From NCBI GenBank assembly GCA_028289195.1, contig JANQQR010000009.1, forward strand, positions 1-64,000: a DNA stretch of 64,000 nt, written 5' to 3'. Shown piece after piece: positions 17,664-25,878 of the stretch. Numbering within the stretch: the stretch's first letter is position 1; the number at the start of each line of letters is the position of its first letter. Source of the DNA: Phycisphaerales bacterium (GTDB taxonomy: Bacteria; Planctomycetota; Phycisphaerae; Phycisphaerales; UBA1924). The position numbers and the translations under genes were made by a program. A model generated the notes under the pieces. The model did no database searches, was not told where the DNA came from, and was given only the letters and a program-made list of their open reading frames with translations.

Positions 17664-18056
17664 GTGAACTGTGAAATCTGCGGCGCGCGGCGCGAACAGG
17701 CGCAGAGCCTCGCGCGCTCGATCGCGCCCGAAGACATCAAGGCCGGGCAGTACCTCGCGATCCTCGCCGAAGTCGAGGAGACCGAGCCGCTGTTCCTCAC
17801 CGGCGAGAGCTGGCGATCCGCGGACCTCCCCATCCGCTACGAGAGTTTCTGCCACTACGTGGAGCCGCTGAAGGTGCTCGCTGTGTGCGTGCCGTTCGTG
17901 TTCATCCGGTACGTGACCGGAGACGTCCGCACGCTCGACTGCCGTCAGACGCGCTTCGCGCACCTCCCCGAGGAGTACGCCGAGTTCGTGTGGAAGCGCC
18001 ACAAGGCGCGACTGCGCGCGGCCGAGGGGAACAAGGGCTCCAAGCGCCAGCGCTAG
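17664..18056 (+). CDS. small protein with N-terminal CxxC, unknown function
   Basis: 130 residues from GTG 17664 with a GGAG about 9 nt upstream. It starts with a zinc-ribbon-like MNCEICGARREQ but no second CxxC pair follows, so a half-site or redox role is possible. The middle part is a compact mixed fold (YLAILAEVEETEPLFLTGE, then YVEPLKVLAVCVPFVFIRYV) and the C-terminus is basic (KGSKRQR). No family is recognised. A strong terminator follows 12 nt after the stop. Confidence 0.6.
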   Translation: MNCEICGARREQAQSLARSIAPEDIKAGQYLAILAEVEETEPLFLTGESWRSADLPIRYESFCHYVEPLKVLAVCVPFVFIRYVTGDVRTLDCRQTRFAHLPEEYAEFVWKRHKARLRAAEGNKGSKRQR

Positions 18057-18068
18057 ACGCCCATTGAC

Positions 18069-18115
18069 GCACCGGCCGGGACGGGTACGGAACGCCCGCC
18101 CGGCCGGTGCTTTTT
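18069..18115 (+). terminator. rho-independent terminator
   Basis: A 12-bp perfect stem (GCACCGGCCGGG / CCCGGCCGGTGC), an 18-nt loop and an immediate TTTTT run. It ends the CxxC-protein transcript and isolates it from the M28 peptidase gene. Confidence 0.9.
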
Positions 18116-18192
18116 CATGCCATCGATCGCCCGGGCCCGCCTACACTGTTGGCTCCCGTTTTCCTCACGCAACCACGGCCCAGGAGCCCCGG

Positions 18193-20712
18193 ATGCCCAC
18201 CCGATCGATCGCCCTCGGAGCACTGCTCGTCGCTGCCTTTTCGAGCGCCGTTCTCGGCGCAGACGAGCCCCTGCTCGAGTCCCCGGTGCGTCTCACGAGC
18301 CCGGCGGAGTTCAGCCGCGCCGGCGAGGCCTACTTCTCTCCGGATGGCGAGTGGATCGCCTTCCAGGCGGTCCCCGCCGGCCAGGACCCCGGCGGCTCGT
18401 CGCCGCGATACCTCATGTACGTCGCCCCGCTGGAGCGCGACGCCGACGGCGCCGTCACCGGGCTCGGCGAGCCGGTGCTGATCTCCCACGAGGGCTCGGC
18501 CAACACCTGCGCGTGGTTCCACCCGTCGATGCCCGGCGTGCTCATGTTCGGCTCCACGCTCGATCGCCCGTCCCCCGGCGAGCAGGAAGCGGGCTTCCAG
18601 CGCGAGTCTTCGCGCTACGCCTGGGCGTTCCCGCGCGAGATGGACATCGTCACGCGCACCGTCCCCGAGGTCGTCGACTCCCACGTCACCGATCCGGCGC
18701 TCAGGCGGGCGCTCCTGGCCCGCCCCGACGTCGCCGAGCCCGTTCCCTTCTGGGAGTCCGACGGCTACGACGCCGAGTGCTCCTGGTCCCCCGACGGACG
18801 ATTCGTGCTCTTCACCGCCGTCGACCCCGAGACAGGCGACGCCGACATCCACGTGCGCGAGATCGCAACCGGCGATGTTCACCCACTCGTGGTCGCGCCG
18901 GGATACGACGGCGGCCCGTTCTTCTCGCCCGACGGCACGCGCATCTGCTATCGCTCGGACCGTGAGGGCAACAACCTCCTCCAGGTCTTTGTGTCCGATC
19001 TCGAGTTCGACCATCGCGGCGTCCCTGTCGGGGTCGCCCGTGAAACCCAGCTCACCGAGAACGACCACGTCAACTGGGCGCCGTACTTCCACCCGTCGGG
19101 CGAGTTCCTGATCTACACCACCTCGCAGATCTCGCACATGAACTACGAGGTGTTCGCGCTCCCCGCGTACCGGCGCGAGGGCGAGGCCCCCAAGGCGTCG
19201 ATCCGCGTGACCAACGCCTCCGGCTTCGACGGCCTGCCCGTCTTCGACGTCCCCGGCCAGCACATGATGTGGACCAGCCAGCGCCCACTCGCAGACGGCT
19301 CCGAGGGCGGCTCCAGCCAGCTCTGGATCGCCCGGGTCTCCGATGCGCTCCCCGCCTCGTTCGGATCGGCCAGCGCCAGGGCGAGCACCGGCGCTGCACC
19401 GAGCGCCACCGAGGCGCCGGTCGCCGACGCGTTCGCGCGCCTCAGCCCGCTGGCCCGCTCCTACAACGACCACGTCACCATCCTCGCCAGCCCCTGGCTC
19501 GCAGGGCGCCTCCCCGGCACCCGCGGCATCGAGCGCGCCGAGGAGTACATCGCTGAGAACCTCGCGGCAGCGGGCCTCGAGCCCGCGTTCAGCGAGGGCG
19601 AGGGATCCGAGGGGTCGTTCTTCCAGCCCTTCGAGCTGCGTCCGCACGCGTCGGACACCAAGCTCAATGTGCGCAACGTCGGGGCCATTCTGCCTGGTCG
19701 CGGCACGCTCGCCGATCGATGGGTCATCATCGGCGCTCACCACGATCACCTGGGCAAGGGCGAGTACGGCTCGATGGTCGGCCCCGGCCAGATCCACGAG
19801 GGCGCAGACGACAACGCCTCGGGCACGAGCGCCGTGCTCTGCCTGGCCCAGCAGCTCCGCGCTGCCTACGACGAGGCACCTCAGGACGCCGACCTGCGCT
19901 CGGTGCTCTTCGTGACATTCACGTCCGAAGAGATGGGCATCAACGGCTCGCGTCACTTCGCTCAGAACCCGCCGATCGATCTCGACTCCTGCGATCTCAT
20001 GCTCAATTACGACATGATCGGGCGCATCACCGAGGGGCGCGTGTCGGTCTCCGGTCTCGATTCCGGCGAGGGCCTGGAGAACGTGCTTGACGGCGTGTTG
20101 AGCGCCGGGCCGCTGGAAGTCGTCCGCCCCGACGGGCTGTCGGCCCGATCGGACCACGCGCCGTTCTACGACGAGCGCGTGCCGGTGCTGTTCATGTCGA
20201 TCACGCCGTTCCACGCCGACTACCACACGCCCGACGACGAGTCGTGGAAGATCAACCGCCACGGGGCCGCGCTCGCCGTCGAGCTCTCGCGCGACATGGT
20301 GCTCGCTGTATCCCAGCACGCCTCGCCGATCGCCTTTTCCGAGGTCGAGAACTACGACCAGGGCCCGTCGGTCCGCATGGGCAACATCAAGGTCCGCTTC
20401 GGCATCATGCCCGGCAACTACAACGACTCGGATCCCGGCGTGCAGGTGCAGCGGGTCTCCCCCAACACGTCCGCCGAGTTGTCGGGCGTCCTCGCCGGCG
20501 ACCGGCTGATGATGTGGGACGGCGTGCTCATCGAGACGATCCCGATGTGGATGGAGCTGATGTCCAAGCACGCCCCGGGCGATGTCGTCCGCGTGGAGGT
20601 CGATCGCGACGGCGAGCGCGTTGAATTGCTGGTCACGCTGCTGCCGAGCCGGTCCGCGGAAAGCACCCCGGACCCGAACGTCTCCCACGGCCACGGGGAC
20701 CCGCAGGACTGA
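18193..20712 (+). CDS. secreted M28-family metallopeptidase with N-terminal propeller and C-terminal PDZ domain
   Basis: 839 residues; GGAG precedes ATG 18193. A signal peptide ends near VLGADE. Residues 30-400 are TolB/WD40-like propeller blades (AYFSPDGEWIAF, CSWSPDGRFVLF, PFFSPDGTRICY). The M28 zinc aminopeptidase domain follows, with ligands visible in GAHHDHLG (His516), GADDNASG, TSEEMGINGS, NYDMIG and FHADYHTPDD. A PDZ domain ends the protein (VQVQRVSPNTSAELSGVLAGD). The domain order propeller-peptidase-PDZ suggests the propeller and PDZ guide peptides to the active site. Likely periplasmic or secreted. A TACACT hexamer near 18141 may be its -10 box. Confidence 0.9.
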   Translation: MPTRSIALGALLVAAFSSAVLGADEPLLESPVRLTSPAEFSRAGEAYFSPDGEWIAFQAVPAGQDPGGSSPRYLMYVAPLERDADGAVTGLGEPVLISHEGSANTCAWFHPSMPGVLMFGSTLDRPSPGEQEAGFQRESSRYAWAFPREMDIVTRTVPEVVDSHVTDPALRRALLARPDVAEPVPFWESDGYDAECSWSPDGRFVLFTAVDPETGDADIHVREIATGDVHPLVVAPGYDGGPFFSPDGTRICYRSDREGNNLLQVFVSDLEFDHRGVPVGVARETQLTENDHVNWAPYFHPSGEFLIYTTSQISHMNYEVFALPAYRREGEAPKASIRVTNASGFDGLPVFDVPGQHMMWTSQRPLADGSEGGSSQLWIARVSDALPASFGSASARASTGAAPSATEAPVADAFARLSPLARSYNDHVTILASPWLAGRLPGTRGIERAEEYIAENLAAAGLEPAFSEGEGSEGSFFQPFELRPHASDTKLNVRNVGAILPGRGTLADRWVIIGAHHDHLGKGEYGSMVGPGQIHEGADDNASGTSAVLCLAQQLRAAYDEAPQDADLRSVLFVTFTSEEMGINGSRHFAQNPPIDLDSCDLMLNYDMIGRITEGRVSVSGLDSGEGLENVLDGVLSAGPLEVVRPDGLSARSDHAPFYDERVPVLFMSITPFHADYHTPDDESWKINRHGAALAVELSRDMVLAVSQHASPIAFSEVENYDQGPSVRMGNIKVRFGIMPGNYNDSDPGVQVQRVSPNTSAELSGVLAGDRLMMWDGVLIETIPMWMELMSKHAPGDVVRVEVDRDGERVELLVTLLPSRSAESTPDPNVSHGHGDPQD

Positions 20713-20718
20713 TCGCGC

Positions 20719-21984
20719 CTAGCGCTCGCCGGCGATCACGAAGCAGCGCCCGCACTTGGCCTTGCCGTCGATCGTCGCCCAGGCCGAGGTGATCAGGAAG
20801 TCCGTGATTCCGTCGCCATCCACGTCGCCGAGGTTGGTCGTGTCGAACCCGAAAGTGTCGTTGGCCGCGGTGCAGGTGATCTCACGCAGCACCTCGCCGG
20901 TCTTGCCGGAGTAGAGCACGCACTTGCCGGCCGCGGGCGCGTGGGTCGACTCGTTCCAGATCCCGATCAGCAGGTCCGCGCTGCCGTCGCCGTCGGCGTC
21001 GCCCGCGTCACCGGCTCCGATGCCGAACCCGCCACCGGCGCCGGCGCCGCCCCATTCGTGGAGCTTCTGGCCCGTGCCGGTTGAGTAGACGTACACGCGC
21101 CCGGTGTTCTGGCCCTTTGCGCTGTCGTTCCAGTCCGAAGCGTACAGATCGCTCACCCCGTCCCCGTCGATGTCGCCCACGAAGTTGACGAACATGCGCC
21201 CGAGGAACACGCCGGTGTCCGACGCATCGATCGCGAAGGCCGGCTCGGTCCGGTCGGGCACGAACACGAAGACCTTGCCGCGCTCGCCTTCGCCCGCGTT
21301 CATCGCGCCGATGGCGACACACTTGCGCTCGCCGCTCGAGAAGCCCGACACTTCAGAGCCGAACAGATCGCCGGGCGTCTCTCCGGCGAACGTCCGCAGC
21401 ACGGTCCCGTCGGCGCCGGAGTACAGGTAGGCCGCGCCCGAGTCTTCTCCGGTTGCGTCCGCGCGGCGGGCGCCGACGAGGAAGTCCGCGTGCCCGTCGT
21501 CGTTCCAGTCGCCAGCGCCGCTCACGGCCCAGCCGAACACGTCGGTCTGGTCCTCGGCGCTCACCGTCAGAAGCGTGCGCCCGTCGTCGCCGGAGTAGAC
21601 GAACGCCTCGGCCGTGCCCAGCGAGCCGCAGATGACATCAGGGATGCCGTCGGCGTTGACGTCGCCGGCCGCGTCGCAGCCCATGCCCAGGCGTGCGCCC
21701 TCGGCCCCCTGGCGCGTCCAGAGCAGCTCTCCTGACGCGGACGAGTACATGTAGATCTTGCCCGTGGCTTTCTGGTCCGAGGTGTGCGGAGCGGTCGAGA
21801 CGAAATCCGCGATGCCGTCGCCGTCGACATCGCCGATCCGGCGCGCCACCCAGCCGAACTCGTCGTTCTCGTGCTCGCCCCGGATCTCGTGGATCACCCG
21901 GACCGGCTCGACAAACTGGGCGTCGGCCCCAGCGAGAGCGGACAGGAACGCGAGCGAAACGACGCCGACCGATCGGGTGTGCAT
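20719..21984 (-). CDS. secreted FG-GAP (integrin-alpha-type propeller) repeat protein
   Basis: 421 residues with signal peptide ending AGADAQ; AGGAG precedes ATG 21984. It is built from about seven repeats of the FG-GAP type, each with a calcium-loop motif such as GDVDGDGIADF, GDVNADGIPDV, GDWNDDGHADF and GDIDGDGVSDL. These fold into a beta-propeller that binds calcium, and such proteins are abundant on planctomycete cell surfaces. There is no sorting tail; it ends CGRCFVIAGER. It converges on the M28 gene with 6 bp between stops. Role unknown, probably adhesion or surface structure. Confidence 0.88.
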   Translation of the reverse strand: MHTRSVGVVSLAFLSALAGADAQFVEPVRVIHEIRGEHENDEFGWVARRIGDVDGDGIADFVSTAPHTSDQKATGKIYMYSSASGELLWTRQGAEGARLGMGCDAAGDVNADGIPDVICGSLGTAEAFVYSGDDGRTLLTVSAEDQTDVFGWAVSGAGDWNDDGHADFLVGARRADATGEDSGAAYLYSGADGTVLRTFAGETPGDLFGSEVSGFSSGERKCVAIGAMNAGEGERGKVFVFVPDRTEPAFAIDASDTGVFLGRMFVNFVGDIDGDGVSDLYASDWNDSAKGQNTGRVYVYSTGTGQKLHEWGGAGAGGGFGIGAGDAGDADGDGSADLLIGIWNESTHAPAAGKCVLYSGKTGEVLREITCTAANDTFGFDTTNLGDVDGDGITDFLITSAWATIDGKAKCGRCFVIAGER

Positions 21985-22103
21985 GGGGTTCTCCTTGCCC
22001 TCCGGTTGGAATCCTGTACGCGTCCGGGGTGCCCCGCGTGCCGGGCGTTCGGCCACCAAACTCGGGCGCCAAACGAGCAATCCCGTGATAGCCGGGCCGG
22101 GCC

Positions 22104-22613
22104 CTAGAGCTTCTCGACGTCTGTGGGCCGGTTCCGCTCGAGCGATCCAGGCTCCATGTAGAACCCCTGGCCCGTGTGCACGAGCTTCCCTTCCTGCTCC
22201 AGCGCGACCCAGATCGCGCGGGGGAACTCGCCCGGGGGCATGATGGCGTCGATCGACGATGCCCTCCCGGAGCTGAGTCGTTTCCCGCGGAGTTTGGATT
22301 CGTCTTCGAGGCGCATGAGTTTCACCCGCTTGCGGAAGGCCCGCATCGCCTCGCTGAGCTGGTCCTTGGAGAAGCTCTCGGCGCTGACAGGCTCGGGCTC
22401 CGGCTCGGCCTCGGGGTTCTCCAGGCGCGTGACGATGTCGTCGAGCCCGGTGATGTCTTTCGCTTCGACGACGCGCTGCAGGCGCTCGGCGTCGACGCCG
22501 GGCATGCGGGCTCCCAGGCGTCCGGCCAGGCCCCAGTTGTCGAGGATCTTCATCGGGTCCTTCGGATCGCGCAGCTCGTCAACGATCGATCGCAGCTTCT
22601 GCAGAGCGTTCAT
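22104..22613 (-). CDS. protein of unknown function, helical with possible winged-helix C-terminus
   Basis: 169 residues, no signal peptide. The N-terminal 60 residues are helical (MNALQKLRSIVDELRDP), the middle is a Glu/Pro linker (PEAEPEPEPV), and the C-terminal part contains basic helices and a hairpin ending LEQEGKLVHTGQGFYMEPG that recalls the wing of a winged-helix domain. Its start is 30 nt after the stop of the candidate selenoprotein gene, and a TATCCT hexamer at 22621-22626 sits 7 nt before the ATG, so it probably has its own leaderless promoter. No family recognised. Confidence 0.65.
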   Translation of the reverse strand: MNALQKLRSIVDELRDPKDPMKILDNWGLAGRLGARMPGVDAERLQRVVEAKDITGLDDIVTRLENPEAEPEPEPVSAESFSKDQLSEAMRAFRKRVKLMRLEDESKLRGKRLSSGRASSIDAIMPPGEFPRAIWVALEQEGKLVHTGQGFYMEPGSLERNRPTDVEKL

Positions 22614-22620
22614 AGATGCG

Positions 22621-22626
22621 AGGATA
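22621..22626 (-). promoter_or_regulatory. -10 box TATCCT of the 22104-22613 gene
   Basis: Minus-strand TATCCT ends 7 nt before the ATG at 22613, inside the short gap after the upstream gene. The spacing predicts a leaderless mRNA. Confidence 0.4.
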
Positions 22627-22643
22627 CCCGAGGTGCGGACCCG

Positions 22644-23171
22644 CTAGCGGAGCTCTTCGATCAGGCGCACCAGGCCCTCGCGATCGCTGTCTCTCGTGAC
22701 GGCGGTCATCTTCTTGTGGGCGATGTTGCCGTTCTTGTCGACGACGACCAGCGTCGGGAATCCCCGGACGCCGTAGTCGACCGCGATCGCGCTCCCCTTT
22801 TCGACGACTGGGATTGTGATGTCCTTGTCGTCGAGCAGGGCCTGGGCGCTCTCGAACTTCGTGCCGTAGTTGTCGCTGCCGTGGACGAGGATCAGCTCGA
22901 CGTCGTCCATGGCCGAGACCTGGTCGTGGAGCTCCTGCAACTGCGGGAGCGAGGCGACGCAGGGCGCTCACCAGTTGGCGTAGAAATCGATCAGGATCAC
23001 CGAGCCGCGCTTGTCGGCGAGGTCGAACGACTCGCCCGCCGACGTCGTCGCGCTCATGGCGGGAGCCGCCGTGCCCAGCGGCGGGCCGGACTGTGGCGTC
23101 GACGAGCAGGCGCCGGCGAGCATCACGGCGCCGGCGCCGATCAGTGCGAGACAGAGTGTTCGGATCGTCAT
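22644..23171 (-). CDS. thioredoxin-like (TlpA/ResA-type) lipoprotein, candidate selenoprotein with UxxC active site
   Basis: Read with TGA (22970-22968) as selenocysteine, this is one 175-residue protein. Residues 1-22 are a lipoprotein-like signal (VMLAGAC, Cys22). Then come the redoxin start PLGTAAPAMSATT, the strand SVILIDFYANW, the active site U68-A-P-C71, and the rest of the fold: ELILVHGSDNYG, the cis-Pro loop VRGFPTLVVVDKNG and a final helix. Known relatives have WCxPC here, so TGA replaces exactly the nucleophilic Cys. The frame stays open and conserved in character on both sides, which argues against a pseudogene. If TGA is a stop, the product would be a useless 67-residue fragment. 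A SECIS-like hairpin follows the TGA. No sel genes are in the window. Confidence 0.72.
22931..22950 (-). promoter_or_regulatory. SECIS-like hairpin downstream of in-frame TGA
   Basis: In the mRNA the stem GCTCC / GGAGC starts 18 nt after the TGA, with an inner GC/GC pair after one C-A mismatch and a 4-nt apical loop AGTT. The loop G lies 27 nt after the TGA. Bacterial SECIS elements typically place a loop with an early G about 16-37 nt after the codon, to bind SelB. Confidence 0.5.
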
Positions 23172-23233
23172 CGTCAGGAATCTCCTGGATGCGAGCGCCG
23201 CCTTCGCGCCAGCACCGAGCGCAGTCTACAGCC

Positions 23234-23995
23234 TCAATCGCCCTTGCGGGCCGCGCGCGCGACGCGCCCGTTCTGGTGCACCTCGATCGCGACGCACCGC
23301 TCGCCTTCCATGATCGGGCGGACGATGACCTGCGGCGCGGGCGTCGGGCGCAGGTCGCCGTTGGCCTGCAGACGCAGATCGAGCAGCGGCTGGCCCTCGA
23401 CCTGGATGGTCAGGCGCCCTTCCTCGGTGTGCGTCATGGTCGCGTCGCGCCCGAGCTCGGCGATGTGGTAGACGCCCACCATCACGGCCGCGAAGCCGTC
23501 CTCGATCGGCAGGTCGTCGAGCTCGGCGAGCATCTTGTCCCGGCGCATCACGCGCAGCGGGAACTGGGTCGCGTTGTGGCCGTCGCGCTGGATCTGCCCG
23601 AGGGCTTCGAGCGCCTCCGTCGCGCCCGAGCGATCGCCGCTCAGGATGGCGAGTTCGAGGGTCGCCGATGCGCCGAGCGCCTCGGCCAGGCCGCGTCGGA
23701 TCGCCGCTTGGGATTCCTCGATCGGTTGCTCGAGGTCGCCGAGGTCCGCCGGCATCGGCGCGCTCTTGGCCTCAACGAGCCCGGCCTGGAGCGCGTGCAG
23801 GGGCTCGAGGGCATCGGCGAGGTCGGCGTCCTCAGATCCGATGATGCCCCGCAGTTCGCCGAGGCGTTGCTGCATCTCGCCCATGATCTGGGCCATCATG
23901 GATCTCTCGGGCGCGGCCTGGGCTCGCGCGAACGGGCAGGCAATGGCGACGACCGCGCTCAAAGCGAGCGCGACGATCACGGCGTTTCTGTGCAT
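23234..23995 (-). CDS. secreted protein of unknown function
   Basis: 253 residues with a signal peptide (MHRNAVIVALALSAVVAIACPFARAQA). GAGAGG lies 5 nt before ATG 23995. The first half is helical and Met/Gln/Glu-rich (MMAQIMGEMQQRLGELRGI), probably a coiled coil; the second half is beta-rich, ending with VIVRPIMEGERCVAIEVHQNGR. No domain is recognised. It lies 62 bp upstream of the candidate selenoprotein on the same strand, so the two could be co-transcribed, with this one first. Confidence 0.7.
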   Translation of the reverse strand: MHRNAVIVALALSAVVAIACPFARAQAAPERSMMAQIMGEMQQRLGELRGIIGSEDADLADALEPLHALQAGLVEAKSAPMPADLGDLEQPIEESQAAIRRGLAEALGASATLELAILSGDRSGATEALEALGQIQRDGHNATQFPLRVMRRDKMLAELDDLPIEDGFAAVMVGVYHIAELGRDATMTHTEEGRLTIQVEGQPLLDLRLQANGDLRPTPAPQVIVRPIMEGERCVAIEVHQNGRVARAARKGD

Positions 23996-24194
23996 GGTTC
24001 CTCTCCCGAGGTGGGGGTGGGGGGCGCTGTGGCGCATACCCGCGTCCGGATGAGATGTTTCGCGGCTTCGAACTCCCGGTTCCCTAGCGGCGAACAGGCA
24101 CCGCGTGCGGGCGCGTGAAGCTGGAATCACCATGCTCGCGATGCCCCTCGAACCCACACCGCGACCGGGGCGTCACGGGCCGGTACGCCCGGGC

Positions 24195-25055
24195 ATGCAC
24201 CACCACCACTCGATGGCGTCGCGACTCACGTTCGGGATCCTCGTGGCGTTCGGGGCGTGCGGCGCACCGGCACTCGCGGGCACGACCTACCCGGACTGGA
24301 GACCCGATTGCACAGAGGTCGTCTTCAGTTCCGATCGCTCGGGCGACAACGAGTTGTGGGTGCTCGATGTCGAGAACGGCGCCAGCCGCCGGATCACCTC
24401 CAGCCCGGGTGTCGACTCGCACCCTCGCTGGTCGCCCGACGGGGACTGGATCGCCTTCGACTCGCACCGCGATGGGAACAGGGACATCTACATCGTCCGC
24501 CCCGACGGCACCGGGGTGCGCGCGATGACAACCGATGGCGCATGGGACGGCGCACCGTCGTGGGCGCCCGACAGCCGCTCGCTGCTGTTCTACTCCGAGC
24601 GCGACGGCAACGCCGAGATCTACAGCGTCGACATCGAGACGGGCACGGAGACGCGCCTCACCCGCACGCCCGAGGACGAGCAGGTGGCGTCGTGGTCGCC
24701 CGACGGGTCGATGATCGTGAGCGAGTGCGAGGTGAGCGGCGTGCGCCAGATCGCGCTCTACACGCCCGACGGCCAGCGCGAGCGCTTCCTGGTCGAGAGC
24801 CCCGCACGCGACCACATCCCCTCGTGGCTGCCCGACGGCGAGACGATCGTCTACTGCTCCCGCATCGACGGCGACGACGAGCTCTTCACTATCGGGATAC
24901 ACGGCGGCACCCCGCGCCGCCTGACCGACAACGACTCGGCGGACATCATGGCCAAGCAGTGCGCTGATGGTTCGATCGTGTTCGTGTCGAACCGCGGTGG
25001 GGGGCTGGCGCTGTTCGTCAGAGATCCGGATGGGACTGAGCGGGTGCTGGAGTGA
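24195..25055 (+). CDS. TolB-like beta-propeller protein, exported
   Basis: 286 residues from ATG 24195; ATG 24213 is also possible and a GTG at 24105 is less likely. The signal peptide is MASRLTFGILVAFGACGAPALAG. Six propeller blades follow, each with the TolB/WD40-like block WSPDG or WxPD plus a D/N-rich strand end: PRWSPDGDWIAFDSHRDGN, PSWAPDSRSLLFYSERDGN, ASWSPDGSMIVSE, PSWLPDGETIVYCS. It lacks the TolB N-terminal domain, so it is not TolB itself. Likely periplasmic protein-protein interaction partner. It is divergent from the 23234-23995 gene. Confidence 0.85.
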   Translation: MHHHHSMASRLTFGILVAFGACGAPALAGTTYPDWRPDCTEVVFSSDRSGDNELWVLDVENGASRRITSSPGVDSHPRWSPDGDWIAFDSHRDGNRDIYIVRPDGTGVRAMTTDGAWDGAPSWAPDSRSLLFYSERDGNAEIYSVDIETGTETRLTRTPEDEQVASWSPDGSMIVSECEVSGVRQIALYTPDGQRERFLVESPARDHIPSWLPDGETIVYCSRIDGDDELFTIGIHGGTPRRLTDNDSADIMAKQCADGSIVFVSNRGGGLALFVRDPDGTERVLE

Positions 25056-25134
25056 TAGCGACGAAGGGCCCTAGACCCCAAGAAATCGTCCATCGGTAAA
25101 GGGACAGTCATTAAGCCCGGCCTGCGCTCGCGGA

Positions 25135-25156
25135 CCCGCTTAGACCACGGCACGGG
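25135..25156 (+). repeat. direct repeat copy A (22 bp)
   Basis: Matches copy B at 25846-25867 at 20 of 22 positions (core CCCGCTT-GACC-CGGCACGGG). The two copies bracket a gene whose base composition is visibly lower in GC than its neighbours. Confidence 0.6.
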
Positions 25157-25198
25157 AAGATCCATGCCACCGACATCCGCCTCGATCAGCGTAGGTGA

Positions 25199-25795
25199 TC
25201 ACTGGCGTTCAGGATCTCGGAGTCCGAAGGCTTCATGGAGCAATGCATCGCCGGCGTCGGGGTCGAGCTCAGTAAATTCGAGTTGATCGAGCGACACTTC
25301 TCCGGTGGCAAAATCGGGGCCGTAGTTGTGATATGAGATGTCCCAGCCCATCTCCTGGAGTCGGTTCTTCAGTGAAGAAACCAGCGTGCTTGCATCGACA
25401 AGGCCCCAGAAGCCGCGACTTGGCCTGAGCTGCTCGTAGAGCCCCTTCTCTGGTTGGTGATACATGAAATCAGTGAACACCCGGCACGCGGGGGCGGTCG
25501 TCTGTGTAGACGCCGTCGCTCCGATTGCATGTACCGGGAGATTCGCGAGCGCCGCGACTTCAATGCAATCGATCGTCTGAAGGAACGGAGTGAGATCAGC
25601 AAGGACCCAAGCCCGTAGCGCGAGGTCAACTTGAGAAGTGGTGTCGGGGGCGTCGTCGGCTTCGCCGATGGGGACGATGGCCCAAGGGCCAGGAGCGGTT
25701 CGTCGTGCATCCGAAGCCATGCGATTTTGTTGCGGTCGCTGATCCCAGATCAAGAACCGGCGCGAGCCTCGACGACAGAACAGCTTCACGTTCAT
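25199..25795 (-). CDS. orphan protein of unknown function in a lower-GC island
   Basis: 198 residues from ATG 25795, or 173 from ATG 25720; the longer form is preferred because its extra N-terminus (KLFCRRGSRRFLIWDQRP) looks like real protein. No signal peptide or membrane segment. It has the look of a mixed alpha/beta protein (WAIVPIGEADD, DCIEVAALANLPVHAIG, EMGWDISYHNYGPDF) but no family is recognised. Base and codon use are clearly less GC-rich than in the neighbours, and near-identical 22-bp direct repeats flank it, both signs of acquisition. No Shine-Dalgarno is visible; a TAGGAT hexamer lies about 17 nt before ATG 25795. Confidence 0.6.
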   Translation of the reverse strand: MNVKLFCRRGSRRFLIWDQRPQQNRMASDARRTAPGPWAIVPIGEADDAPDTTSQVDLALRAWVLADLTPFLQTIDCIEVAALANLPVHAIGATASTQTTAPACRVFTDFMYHQPEKGLYEQLRPSRGFWGLVDASTLVSSLKNRLQEMGWDISYHNYGPDFATGEVSLDQLEFTELDPDAGDALLHEAFGLRDPERQ

Positions 25796-25845
25796 GCGGA
25801 ACACGCGTGAGAATCCTACGAGAATCTGGCAGTCAAGTTGGCAGG

Positions 25846-25867
25846 CCCGCTTGGACCGCGGCACGGG
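25846..25867 (+). repeat. direct repeat copy B (22 bp)
   Basis: Partner of the repeat at 25135-25156, 711 bp away in the same orientation, two mismatches (both A to G). It lies between the orphan gene start and the hppD stop codon at 25879. Confidence 0.6.
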
Positions 25868-25878
25868 GCTTGCCGCAC

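Noticed and set aside
18115-20694. 859-codon minus-strand frame opposite the M28 peptidase
   Set aside because: Antisense shadow; all M28 metal ligands are in the plus-strand frame.
22644-22940. A separate short thioredoxin-fragment gene starting at ATG 22940
   Set aside because: It would start after the active site and lose half the fold; reading through the TGA gives one complete protein.
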